The notes under the pieces are model-generated. The model saw only the letters and a list, made by a program, of their open reading frames with translations. It ran no database searches and was not told the DNA's origin. From contig JALDNG010002868.1 of assembly GCA_024349245.1 (NCBI GenBank), positions 1 through 64,000 on the forward strand: a stretch of 64,000 nt of DNA. The letters run 5' to 3'. How positions within the stretch are numbered: the stretch's first letter is position 1; every line of letters begins with the position of its first letter. The position numbers and the translations under genes are program-made. Below, piece after piece: positions 22,340 through 33,364 of the stretch. Source of the stretch: Neodontobutis hainanensis. Its lineage: Eukaryota; Chordata; Actinopteri; Gobiiformes; Odontobutidae.

Positions 22340-23305
22340 TTAAAATCCTCACATCATGTGATGCCATTGTGTGATTCATCAAAATAAAGCAAAGCCATGA
22401 GGCTCTGAGGTCTTTTTAAATCCATGTCTGAACATGGAACTGTTACTGATTCAAGTCCACCATGTACTTTCTGTCTAGTGCCATTTTCTATAGTTTCATG
22501 GACACTAGCACAATGTACCAATACAGAGAGTACTTTTAAAGCAGCACTGTTTAATCTTAAACCATCTTTTACTCATAAAGCCTCAGAGTGATTTTGACCA
22601 ATCTCAGATCAAACCAGGAGAATATGTCCACGTTCAAAGACATTATTATTCACTAAACTACTAAAATTATAGCACTTTAATGTGCAGAAAGGTTACAGTG
22701 TTGTTATAAAGTTGTTAAGAGTTATTTATGAATAATCATTTGTCCTCATTACAATCTGGATAGATTTACTTTATGAATAGATCTTATTTTTCATAATAGC
22801 TACAAAACTAACACAAAAACATAACTGTACATTTTCATTAACAAATATGTTCAACAAACTCTGCTTCTACATGTACCTGGTTTACACAGGATTCTCCTAA
22901 ATTACTTTTTGAAACCTATTGTATTATATTTGGAAATGAATCAACATAAAACAAATTTATTTTCTATAATTAGGTACTGGGTTAAATACAAAATGTATAA
23001 TATAGAAATTAATCAAAATACGTTGCAGACAGCTCTCAATTTAAATGTTAGCCTCCTGTGCGTTTTGTTGCTTTCATTAATATGTCTGTGTAAATGGACT
23101 TTTACATTATTTCTGATAGGCTCTAAGAACAAACAAAGTCACAACAAAAATACACATATTCTGAGTTAAAATTTACCGTGAAACATCATTTAAACATCGA
23201 CAAAAGACCATTTTGCTCAAATATATTGGTTCATATAGTTGCTGTGCAGATTTAATGGGAAAGCCCATAGGAAATAACATGAACATGGAAATCTTAAAAT
23301 CTCAC
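22340..23305. other. intron-like AT-rich sequence
   Basis: This AT-rich sequence lies between the Ser/Pro exon and the upstream first-exon candidate. A short plus-strand frame at 22909-23169 is identical in all copies simply because the copies are nearly identical. No coding motif was seen. Confidence 0.5.
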
Positions 23306-23580
23306 CTTTTCTCTCAAAAGGTCTCGTAGTCCTGGTCAGTAGGTGGTCAGTAGAAGTCTTAGTAGGAAATGTCCGCAGTTAAAGTCTCCTTTTGAAGAAA
23401 TCGTCGAATCAAACTCAAGATTTGCTCTTTTTCTCACAGCCAGAAGTTTGCAAGTTTTGCAAGAACGTACTTGCTAGGAGATGCTCTTAGCAACCGGCAC
23501 CTGTGCGTGGTTACGTCAGCACGTGCACCGCTGTAGTATGCTAACACTGGTGATGGATATTCATATTTAAAAAGTGAACT
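23306..23580 (-). promoter_or_regulatory. first exon and promoter of the Ser/Pro-rich gene, copy 1
   Basis: On the minus strand a donor gagaaaag|gtgaga at 23305/23306 ends a likely untranslated first exon. Upstream, at 23511-23525, lie a CRE-like ttacgtca and an E-box cacgtg, next to a Cys-rich-free GC-richer patch that includes ctcttagcaaccgg, an X-box-like half site. The block is kept in copy 2 (36640-36900) but deleted in copy 3. Confidence 0.45.
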
Positions 23581-23898
23581 TGCTTATAATGACACAGGCA
23601 GTATGTAAAGTGTTGAAGTAGCAGATATATACCGTTAATACTTGACAGTTACAGTCGAGGAAAGAAGTGGAAGAAAGCTTTATAATCACATCCTGCAACT
23701 CAAACGTGGCACCGCTATTTTAGCTGTGAAAGTGCTGCCACCCTGTGGTTCCAGGGGACATGGCTATCTTTTTGTTACCTGTTGCCCACTTTAAAGAAAA
23801 CTCATTAATGGATGCTACAACAACAACAGGAAAACAATACATATTTAAAACGAATTTAATATAACATAAATAAATAATAATAATTACACACGGATAAT

Positions 23899-24192
23899 GT
23901 GCCATTACAAATGATGAAAACCTGTCCTGTTATCAAGTTTGAAAAGGTGGCCTCTCCCCCATACGGGCCTGTCCCACATGTGGTAAACTGCTGGAGCATA
24001 ACACATAGGGCTGTAAACACATGTGACAGATGTAAGGTTATGTTCTGTTTTGTGTGCTTGAACATCGATCCAAACTGTACAAATTATTACGAGCCACGCT
24101 CCAGTGGTGTAGCTCTCCATCAGACCTTGATACCAGTGTGGGCAATGAGCAGTGAACTCCAGATAGATTTAAACATGTGGGAAAGGTGGTGA
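23899..24192 (+). pseudogene. RBR/IBR-like Cys-rich exon, array copy 1
   Basis: The frame encodes 97 residues with CPV near the start, then NTCDRCKVMFCFVCLNIDPNC at about residues 57-77 (C-x2-C-x4-C-x2-C-like spacing). A tail ending QTLIPVWA follows, which I recall from fish RBR-type E3-like proteins. The upstream and downstream exons cannot be placed, and the first Met is not necessarily a start. Copies 2 and 3 carry it at 37230-37523 and 50168-50416; copy 3 is shortened by a 1-nt deletion. The assignment to an IBR or RING2-like fold is an inference from Cys spacing only. Confidence 0.4.
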
Positions 24193-24599
24193 ATGTTTGA
24201 TATCTGAGACAAAACATACATCATTATGTGTAAAATAAATCTGAGGAGTTGTCTCTTTAAAATATCAGTACATGTGGGTGATCTAATATTACATATTACA
24301 TACTTCAATAATGCAACAAATAACTTTTCAAACTACTTTTTAAAACTTGTCTTTATTTTGTTTTACACGACATCATAATTAACTGTAATCATTAAAAAAA
24401 GTGTAAGAAATGATGAGGAGGCTGCGTGTATACATTAAACTGATTGTACAATGTTCAAATGTGGAATATACATTTACATTTATATACATTTAGTCCTTTA
24501 GCAGACGTTTTCCTTTAGAAACCCTATTATTTATGTTCATATATATTCATACTTGTGTAGATGTGTCACATTGAGCAGTTCTGGCCCTGTGAACAGATT

Positions 24600-24790
24600 T
24601 TATGGAGGTGGCAGAGTGGTTAGCACTCAGGCCTAACAGCAAGAAGGTCCTGGGTTCAATTCCCATCCAGGACAGGGCCTTTCTGTGTGGAGTTTGCATG
24701 TTCTCCCTGTGTCTGCGTAGGTTTCCTCCGGGTACTCGGTTTCCCCTACCACCAAAAACATGTACAATAAAGGACTATGGAAATGGATGG
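24600..24790 (+). mobile_element. tRNA-like-headed SINE, array copy 2
   Basis: Counterpart of the copy 1 SINE, with the same A- and B-box-like heads. It differs by a short insertion (accaccaaaaac) and by atggaaatgg near its 3' end. Confidence 0.7.
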
Positions 24791-25799
24791 AAATTAGCAG
24801 TTAAACTATAAACTGGTACAAGCATCTCTGCTCGGCTTAATGAATATTGTACGTTGTCTTAAAGAAAATAAACTCATTTTAATGCTGCAGGTTGTGTTCA
24901 TCTTGAATGCTGTGAACCCTGACCTTGCAGGAGCGACAGAACTGGTGACGATCACAGCCGGAGAGAAGAAGAAGCCACAATGAGCAGCAGGATGACTGTA
25001 TGGACAGTGAGCTGTGCAGGAGTCCTGGGGAAAACTCTGTCCCGTTCTCAGTCCTGAAAACTAATTCAATACTGCCTCTTGGTTTATGTCAGGCCAAAAC
25101 CAGTAGCTTAAAATTAAGAAGTGTTTATGTGGGGCACTGAACTCTGAACTAAACTAATGTAAAACATTGAACTATGGAAGCACAACTGTCAAGTGCTACA
25201 GTGGTAATTTGAACAGCAAACAGCATTATAAAACATCATACTATGTTCACACTAGACCAAATCCTGTGTGGCATGAAGAAATGGAAACAAGCAAGTCCCT
25301 CTTGAATGAAGTATAGTCCTTGTAGTGAGATGGAATGCGCAGAATCTCAAAGCAGGTTGAGGCTGTGATGTAGTTTCCAGTTACTACCTCTACAGACAAA
25401 CTTGTTGGCAAGACCTCCCAGCCTGTCCAGAATTTTACTAGATTTTGCAGTTCAGTTGGCGTTGCTAAAGAATGAATTAAACAGATTTTAAAATGTTTTA
25501 TTTCCATAAATATTATGGAATACAAATATTACTTAGTTTCACCTCCAGTGATGAACTCTTGGAGATAGCCCGATATGCGGAACTTTATGTCTGCTGACCA
25601 GTCGTCATCATCATCATCTTCATCTGCTTGTGGCCAGGTGATTCGCTGCAGAAGAATCTGCGTCAACAAAAGGCCACATGAAAAAACATCCAGCCGTCAA
25701 TTGCAGTTATTTCTGCAACCACAATTAATTGGTAACAATAAAATATACATGTATACACATTAAACTACCATAACTACCTACATGTGAAAGGGCTTAATT

Positions 25800-26220
25800 T
25801 CTGAGTTGCTCTAAAGAAGATCCCGACAGTGGATCGCATTACTGCCACAGAATTAGCTACAAGTGTGTGGAGCAGTGAGACTGAGATGGTTGTATACCGA
25901 GAGAGTCGCATGTCATCGAAGGATTACGGTTTATATTCAACCAACAGCTGTACCAGATACTGCCCGTGACTTCATCAGTAGAACTGTTTTCAGGAACAGA
26001 CACCTAATGCTTTTAGATCAGTGGTTACTGAACAACTTAGACCATCCCTTGTTTTCAGCTTATGAACAACAAAGAAACCAGTGGACATCTGAGAATCTAA
26101 TCAGCAGGACGGATCGACTGCTCTACAATCAGTCTAGGACAGAAGAAGAAGTTTGAATCAACTAATTTGAAGATACCAAATAACTGATTTACTCCTTGGG
26201 GATTAATAAAATTGAAGTGA
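25800..26220 (+). other. conserved plus-strand ORF in a HECT intron, copy 2
   Basis: A 97-codon plus-strand frame (25863-26156) lies inside the last large HECT intron. It is followed by ccttggggattaataaaatt (about 26195), similar to the 3' ends of fish retroposons. It recurs unchanged at 39195-39488 and 52125-52418. The residues (Arg, Leu, Gln and Asp rich) match no family I know. A retroposed fragment is the most economical reading. Confidence 0.3.
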
Positions 26221-26768
26221 ATAAGAAACAAGTTGTCTGTAAACAAAGCTATCAAACTTAGATGCAAGGTCACAGTGGCCAGTGCGAAACCACCTGACAG
26301 CACTGGAGAAGGATATAGCATTATCATTCCAGTCCAAACGCCTTTGCTTCAACTTTATCTTCAAGTAAGACCATAAGAAAGCAAAATTACCTCTGGACAG
26401 ATGTTCTCTGCCCCCTCTTTTGGAAAAAGGATAGCTGCTGTGTCTGGTCTTTGAGTAAGCAAAGTCCACAATGGTGTTTCTTTTAGTCCTCTGCGCAGTT
26501 GCTTAATCTGTCTTACGACTCGTCCAATCACCTAATAACAATAATAAGGAATAAAAGACAAGCATAATAATTGTAGTGGAGAGTTGTAAAATGTATGTAG
26601 TTTCGTTTTCAAGTTTTTTTTATTCTCACTTCACTCACCGCATGAATTAAAAGTTTTTCAAAAAAACACTTTCGGTTACTTTTGTTCAGAGGAGGAAGGT
26701 CCCATGCATAGGCCAACTCCTGTATCTGCTGTTTTTCCTTTTCTGACAGGTTGGATTCTCCTTCCAAC

Positions 26769-26774
26769 TTTTTA

Positions 26775-26825
<51 letters not shown>
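26769..26825. repeat. (AT)n microsatellite beside HECT exon 13
   Basis: A TA-dinucleotide run directly upstream (minus sense) of the exon 26639-26767 occupies the position of its polypyrimidine tract. In copies 3 and 4 it is shorter and interrupted (atatattta), at about 40098-40135 and 53030-53065. Confidence 0.9.
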
Positions 26826-26829
<4 letters not shown>

Positions 26830-26951
26830 CAGTTTATATAAAACTTTAAGCAAAATTCACATTTTACCAACTACAGTTATAAAGAAAATATAGAAAAATC
26901 TAACTAAGACATGTCTGTTAAGAGTCTCAGTCAACCAGGCCATCTAGAAGA

Positions 26952-27032
26952 AAAAAAGGGTTAAAGCCAAAGCATCTGGACGTAGGTTTTATGGTGAACC
27001 TTGTCCAGATGCTTTGGATTTAACACTTTTTT
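26952..27032. ncRNA. intronic hairpin, pre-miRNA-sized
   Basis: Positions 26952-26981 and 27003-27032 are nearly perfect inverted repeats of about 30 bp centred on caaagcatctggac. The loop also pairs partly (aggtt/aacct). The 81-nt structure lies in the intron between the HECT exons at 27069 and 26767. Copies 3 and 4 have it at about 40262-40340 and 53192-53270, with changes confined to the loop and A/T run ends. It could be a miRNA-like hairpin or a tiny MITE; expression is unknown. Confidence 0.45.
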
Positions 27033-29068
27033 TCCATCTTCAAACTAAGAGATATGAGAGAAACATACAAGCTTGGTTGTGTCACGAATGTCGAGGTCCG
27101 GACAATCCTCTACAGTGACAGTTGATGTTTCAGGACTGCCACCAAGTAGGACATGCACAAAAGCTGGACTAAGTCCTGAAAGACATGGCCCTCCATGGAG
27201 AAAGAAGTGACCCATCATTCTCCCTGCCACAAGGAACAGGTCACTTTAAACAAGAAAGTGCGACGGTTCTCCATCAAAAAGCCGAGTGACACTGCTATTT
27301 GCTGTGAAAAAAATTATGTTAGAAAGCAATTGGTTTTCTAAATTTGTACGGATGTTTCAATATTTGTGAACTGTAAATTCTTAAATCCTTGATGATTCAT
27401 TTTTATTAAATGTTTCATAATAGCAATGCATTATAATTTAATTGTATAGCAAACAGCATGGGCATATATGCATAAAATACATACCAAAATGAATGTGAAA
27501 TCCAAACTTTAATTTTTCCATGCAAGTTGAGAAGAAAAAACGTGTAACCCCAAGTCCGGTAGCAGTATCCCCTGTACAACAAAATTTTAATAGTAGGCTT
27601 AATTATTATTTGACAACTATAACTTTTATTTGGTTTTACCTTCAAGTCTGCAAATCAAGGGGCGTGCACATTCCACATTGGTTTGCTTATAAAAAAATAT
27701 AAGGGTCATGTCCTGTTCTGCAGGACTTTTCCTGATGTCCATGCATAGAGTTAACGGACTCTTCATTGCATGGATTTGGAGATAATACTCCGCACACTGA
27801 GATATGGCCTTACTTAAGTCACTAATAGATGACCAATCTAATAAGAAACAGTAAAAAGCAAATATAAGGGGTTCAATACATAAATCTAATATGCATGATT
27901 AAGAAATTGAATGTCTCTATCTTAACAATGCTTTGATGGCTGTTCTATAATTAAAAAGACACTTTGAATATCACATACCCATGGAAGTAGTCGCTGAAGT
28001 TATGGATGGTCCAGGAACCACTGCTTGTTCCTTTTCACTGGGATAAACTGCAAGTGTCACTTGACTAAAATAAAAAAAAAATAAATAAATAATTATACAC
28101 ATATGTAACAAATGCAAGAATGACAACAGGCTTGGTTTATTTAATGTCAAAACACTGTGAAGAGACAATAGAAACAACACTGATAAAATTATTCTTTCGT
28201 ATAAAAGGGTTATTCAGTCTAGATATTGAATCCAACCAATAAAACCTCTTTAAAAAATTAGAAAATAAAAAGATACCTTTCACCACATGTAGATGCGTGC
28301 TGCTCTATCCGATCAGATTTAAACATTTTCAGAAAAACAGGACAGGACTGAGCTGTTGGAAAATAGAAAGATGTTTTAGTAAAACATAATTATGTGAAAG
28401 GACATAAATATGAACTAGGTTCCTAAGTTTTAAATTATGGTGTAGTAAGAAGTGTAGGTTGTCGTAAGGACAGACAAATCATACATTGTTCCTCAACCAG
28501 ATGAGCTGCGTCACTGTCGACTTCAATGATCAAACAGGAGTCAATATAATACTTTAGAAGCTGCAGAGGTACAGCAACACCACACTTGTGACATGTGGCT
28601 TTTGCCATACCGCTGAAGGCTCCATCAGTTAGTTGTAGTGGACTTCTATCAAGATCTTCTTGGACAGGGACTATGAACAGTTTTTTACCCCCTTGAGCAA
28701 CAGACTTCAAGAGTCTGCCTGTATAACCAGCATCGTCAGGTGACACAAGGGACAGTTTACCGCTTCCCCATCCACCTATCAAAATTAAAAATTATTTAAA
28801 AAGTGCAGCCAAACATAGATTGCATAGTATAGTTTTTATAGACATTACTGCAATTATATTAAATAAACTAACCTTTGCTTCTTGTTAAAAAAAAATAAAT
28901 CTCTGCTTACCAGCTGCTTTATAAAGTAGCCATCCACCTGTTACTGTTTGCAGTTTTGGAAATAGAACTTTGAGGGTCACATAACTGTAGGTGAAAAAGT
29001 ACAAAAAATTGACATTTCATCTCAAAACAAACTTATTTAATATGCATTGCACACACAATTAATATAAC

Positions 29069-29071
<3 letters not shown>

Positions 29072-29120
<49 letters not shown>
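29072..29120. repeat. (AT)n microsatellite at the end of HECT exon 5
   Basis: A pure TA run of about 49 bp starts immediately after the codons for QAGLGPRTA on the minus strand, where a splice donor would be expected. Copies 3 and 4 carry it at about 42388-42439 and 55311-55354 with different lengths. Confidence 0.9.
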
Positions 29121-29121
<1 letters not shown>

Positions 29122-29329
29122 CAGTCCTTGGACCCAACCCAGCCTGCATATGGGTCACTGTCTGGGTCACTTTCTCAAGCTCACTTGGAGTTTTTTCACA
29201 CTGCTTTGGTAGCAAATAGAAAGACACCTCGAGTGCCTTGATTTTTTGGCTGGGATAACATTTGTTGCTGGAAAGCGATTCTTTCCCGGCCTTTAGTAAA
29301 AATGCCTGGAAATGTTCTATGGTGAAAAG

Positions 29330-30014
29330 CTTTTGATTAAAAATTTAAATACAAGTTTAAGGTTTTTTCATTAGGTAGGCAAATTTCGAATGGAGTGTTG
29401 CAGTACAGGTGGTTGGGGAAAAACATGCAGTCAGCTTGTTAGGAGATTCCTGAGACCAGTTTATACTGGTTTTAAGCCAGGTCCGTGTGTAAACATATTT
29501 AAAATGTTTTTAGAAGAAATTAGCATCTGTGGTGAGGGATAGAATTCTGAACAGACAATGAAAAAACTATTTACAACATAGCCGTAGAACTTACATTAAA
29601 ACCTATAAATTAAGAATTTTACTAACTTGAATTTGCTAACTGTATACTAATTTGCTCATTAAATAAACATACAATGTGAGGTACATTCATTAATGTATTC
29701 AAACCAGGCTCTGACATTACCTACAAGTAGCAGAGTGGTTGTCATTTGCCAAAACCATCTTAATTTGTAATAGTTTGTGGATAAGGCCAATTTCTCCAAT
29801 GAAAATGTATTATGACCATGCCTCCAGTAGCCCCCATTCTGTACTTTAGGACATTCTGTTTACAAACTTTTAAATGGTCTATATCAAATTGGTTTAACAT
29901 ATGACACTTTAATGCCTGCAGTTTGATCTGTGAAAAGAAAGCAGTACTACACTAACAGAAAAAGCTGAAAGTTTATGCTAGTAAACTAGCTTTGGTTTTT
30001 GGCCTCTTCTCCCG
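29330..30014. other. HECT intron, AT-rich, no other feature
   Basis: This lies between the fifth exon and the uncertain fourth exon of the HECT gene. Nothing else is visible. Confidence 0.5.
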
Positions 30015-30456
30015 GCTGTATTGAGGGGACCAGCACATTAGCCCAAACCGCACGATCCTATCCCAGTGGAAATGCGCTAAAAAATTAAACACACCGCAGG
30101 CATATGCCATATTAGTTCTTACCTTGTCATTTCCATTTGAAGCGATGGTCCAGTAGAATGGTCCCTCCTATCCAGCGATAAAACATTTAGTATGGTCAGA
30201 CTTCAAAATAATGCGTAAAGCACAAGTGTGTACTACACCTTGCCTTAGCTTCAACGCTCGCTGTACTTGGCTGTCTTTCAGTCAATAAATCCAGCAAACG
30301 CCTGGCTGACTGGACAATTTCAACTTGGTTATTCTGAAATAACACAAATGTTTATCGCTACTATATGTGACAGACCTTCAGTAGAAATACAACAGAACAG
30401 GAGTAAAACAGTATCTAACTTAGCACCCTTGGCGCATCAGTTGCAGGTCCCGCCAT

Positions 30457-30640
30457 GTTTGTTGTAGGTTATTACCATGGTCATCCTCCATAGCTGCTAT
30501 TGTCCCCTAGTGATTACTTAACTACTAGTCTATTTAGTGTGCTTGAGCTTTATAACATTTATTAGAAGTAACATGTGTTTTTAAAAACGTCAGATATTGC
30601 ATGCTAGCCTATATAAACTTTGATATCGAAAGATGAACTT
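30457..30640. promoter_or_regulatory. candidate promoter upstream of HECT ATG, copy 2
   Basis: This sequence precedes the HECT start codon on the minus strand. It includes ttattaccatggtcatcc, a weak X-box-like palindrome (about 30469-30486), and a plus-strand tatataaac (about 30610). No GC-rich island is present. The same region stands at 43773 and 60189 in copies 3 and 4. Confidence 0.3.
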
Positions 30641-30810
30641 ACTGCAGTGTTGCTGCTGGCGCCATTGTTCAACTGGCTTGCGCTGTATTGCTGTGTTTAC
30701 CAACGTGACCAGGTCATCGCTGCGTGATTGGCTGAGGATAGATCGACTCACACAATATCGATTGCAATTCCTCGGTACTCGGATGTTCCATGAACTTCTT
30801 TTACTGCGTA

Positions 30811-31021
30811 TTTTACACTGTGAATTTCGACGGTTGAAGTTGAGTGGTCGAAAACATATCTATTTAATATTTATACGGCGATTTTTTATTTTGGATTTTG
30901 AAACTTTGATAATATCTATTGAAATTTCTAACTTTGAAATTCAGTCACTAAAATTCAAAGACAAAAATATTCAAACATATGTTTTCAGTGATAAAAAAAA
31001 TCAGAGTTAGAAATTCACAGG
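30811..31021. mobile_element. small fold-back element (MITE-like), copy 2
   Basis: The ends ctgtgaatttcg (about 30818) and agaaattcacag (about 31009-31020) are inverted repeats. A second inverted pair (gaaatttctaactttg / cagagttagaaattc) lies inside. GTATTT flanks both sides at 30808 and 31021, a possible duplication. The interior is AT-rich and non-coding. Confidence 0.4.
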
Positions 31022-31066
31022 TATTTAAAATTCAAAGTCTGATGACACAAATAATCTTCCATATGT

Positions 31067-32560
31067 GTGCGTCTGCTTTGCTTCTCCTTGCAAGGATTAA
31101 AACCTGGCCATTGCTTATTAAATTATAATCTGTCTCCGTGTCTCTCTGGATAAATATAAGGACATAGAAAATTCTTATAACACATCTCCTTTGTCTTTTT
31201 AACATTAAAAACAGGAAGTGGTCACACCAGTTCTTTAAATGGTGGATCTCATGCATGTACCACAGAGGACCAGTCCTCTTTATACAGTAGGCTTAAGATC
31301 ACTGTATCGTCAGAGAACTTAATGATGGGATTGTTGCATAGACGGCTCCTGCATTCATTTGTGTAGAGTGAAAAAAGGAAAGGAGAACTCACACATTCCT
31401 GTGGGACACCTGTGTTAGAGTATTTGACCGTAGAGAGAACACCATTTACTTTTACTTGCTGTTGTTAAGAAAAAATAAAACCATTGAATAATAAAATGAT
31501 TAACATGCAAATCAGTCAATTTCTGGACCAGTAGCTGTGGTTGTACTGCCGAATAAAAGTCAACACATAAGTGTTTTATACGTGTTTGTAAACGAGCAAG
31601 TTGCAGGGGATCTTTAGCATGTTCACAATGATCTTTTCAAAACATTTCATTACAACAGATGTCAAAGCTACTGGCCTTAAGTTGTGAACAGCAGGACAAA
31701 ATACTTAGGGTACAGGGATGATTACAGATTTCTTCCACAGAGCGGGGACAGTGAAGCGCGATAATGATTGTTGATAAAATTGAGCACCAAGCAGCAGTCA
31801 GTTTGGAAGCAGAAGTCCTCAGTAAGATGGCAGGATCTAGGAGCCATCTGGTCTGGCAGATTTTTTATTACAGACATAAACTATGTAAAACTATGTATGT
31901 AACCTACAGTATGTAGGGTTAATAGTTGGACAACAAAAAGCAACTCCACTGGGGAGGGTCCAAGTTCTCAAAGTCATTGAGCTCATAGCTCTCAGTGTCA
32001 TTAGAAGTAGAGAGCTGGATCCTGCTGGGATTCTTATTAGCAATGCACTGGATCTATTGACAATTATAACACAGAATATATTGCTTTCATTAGCAACGTT
32101 TACCAGGTTTATTACTAGTTTAGAGTCTACTTCAACTTTCTGGGTTAAAGCTGGGTTATTATTATTATTATTATAAAATCAACCTAAACTATCTAACTCT
32201 GTGGAGTCAGGTGTTTTACTGTAAACCAGAGGAAAGTCCCAGACAGTCGGTGGGTCATGTTTGCTGAAATGAGCTCTGCCTTATCCTAACCAGACTGCTT
32301 ACACTGCTGATGTTTCAGAATGAGTTTTGACCAACCAGAGAAGAGCTTTGACCCTTTAGATCGGACCCTGACATTAGTCAATGGAAAGGATGACTTGGAT
32401 CACTTTTGTAAATAGCATTGTTTTGGCGGCGTGGACATGAACAGAAATGTTATAAAGATGTTTATCAGCTTGTCAGCTCCTGAGGACGGTGACGGCTTCT
32501 TAAAAGCACAACTCTCCTGTGGTCACGCAGTTTCTCCTGAACCTCTGACAGAAACATGGC
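31067..32560. other. LTR tail, LINE fragment and a copy-1-absent block
   Basis: 31067-31180 is the 3' end of the LTR seen complete in copy 1. 31235-31880 is the minus-strand Rex1/CR1-like RT fragment. 32106-32565 (with a short ATT repeat at 32157-32172) is the block missing from copy 1; it ends in the aaacATGGCGCC context of the first Cys-rich exon. No other gene is recognised. Confidence 0.65.
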
Positions 32561-32936
32561 GCCACCAACTGGAGGAGGTATGAGCTTATGTCTATAAACA
32601 GAATTAGTTTTGCATTCAGACCCTGACTCATTGTGTCGCTTCACAAAAAGGACCTAATATGACACGTACTGGTAACACATGTGTAACTTTAAAAGTACTC
32701 ACATTTTTAGACATATCTGTGAAGACGGTGCAGCCAACACTGAAAAAAAGGCTTCTTTTGTTTTTAAGGGCAAATACAGATTCAGATGCACTGCTCTGCT
32801 CAAGTTGAGTTCTGCTTTGTTTGTCCTAAGCTCACTCCCGGAGTGGCCCCCAGACAGACCTCCATACCAGTGTGGCACAGGAACTAGACACCCCTTCTGC
32901 TCTGTAACTGTTATAAATGCAAGAATTAACAAGTAA
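32558..32936 (+). pseudogene. plus-strand Cys-rich exon fragment, copy 2
   Basis: The ATG at about 32555 begins MAPPTGGG, followed by a donor gtatga. The next exon-like segment (acceptor ttttag at about 32710) has several 1-nt homopolymer differences from copies 1 and 3 (aaaaaaa, cccc), shifting its frame so that the FCFVC motif is lost. See the copy 1 entry for the family argument. Confidence 0.35.
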
Positions 32937-33364
32937 ATAGCACCAATACCACCAGTTATTTTTGTTCTCATCTTTTTATGCTCTACCAATGCTATACTTT
33001 ACTTAAAATGGCACTTTGTTCTTTACTTTCTTCCCCTCCTCTTTTACCAAACCCCTCACCATTATGGCTACAGCTTGTCTCCACTAATGCACTCAGTAAT
33101 ATTATCAGAATGCATGTATTATCTCAGAGAAGCATATAAATGATGAAAGTTTATTCTGTAAAATGTAACTCAGTGTATTCATATTTCATGTTTCATTTCT
33201 GAACAATCATATGAATGAACTAAATAACAATTACAATGTCTCTGGCAATAAAGGAAGGACATAGCCACAATATCGCTCAGACCGCTGTGTAGACCTGTCA
33301 CAATCGCGAAGCAAGTTCCTAGTTTGTGAATCTCGTTCACTGACAAAGGCAATAAACGTTTTTC

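Larger units (their letters stand above)
25247..30456 (-). pseudogene. HECT-type E3 ubiquitin ligase-like gene (G2E3-like), copy 2
   Basis: Sixteen minus-strand exons fit GT-AG junctions with consistent phase: 30427-30456 (ATG), 30239-30333, 30123-30167, one uncertain near 30015-30100, 29121-29329, 28911-28984, 28485-28775, 28277-28352, 27979-28064, 27640-27837, 27485-27571, 27069-27301, 26639-26767, 26391-26531, 25543-25657 and 25247-25464. The N-terminus has a LLDLLTERQ helix, FYLLPKQ and QAGLG. Then come TVTGGWLLYKAAGGWG, a zinc-finger-like CHKCGVAVPLQLL and a second with HASTCGE. The HECT-like part runs from MDIRKSPAEQ through GLGVTRFFFSTC, VAGRMMGHFFLHGGPCLSG and GRVVRQIKQLRRGL to TASTCFEILRIP, where the Cys codon at 25352-25354 fits the catalytic cysteine, ending SCHTGFGLV. 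Such proteins transfer ubiquitin from E2 to substrate. Defects are a TAA at 27246-27248, a 2-nt loss in the sixth exon and an AT tract after the fifth. This is the least damaged copy. Confidence 0.85.

Noticed and set aside
30633..31010. 125-codon plus-strand ORF
   Set aside because: It overlaps the AT-rich fold-back element, is shortened by a homopolymer change in copies 3 and 4, and has no recognisable motif.
32335..32415. Short plus-strand exon starting MSFDQPEKSFDPLD
   Set aside because: An acceptor-like cag precedes it, but it ends after about 31 codons with no donor and no recognised family.
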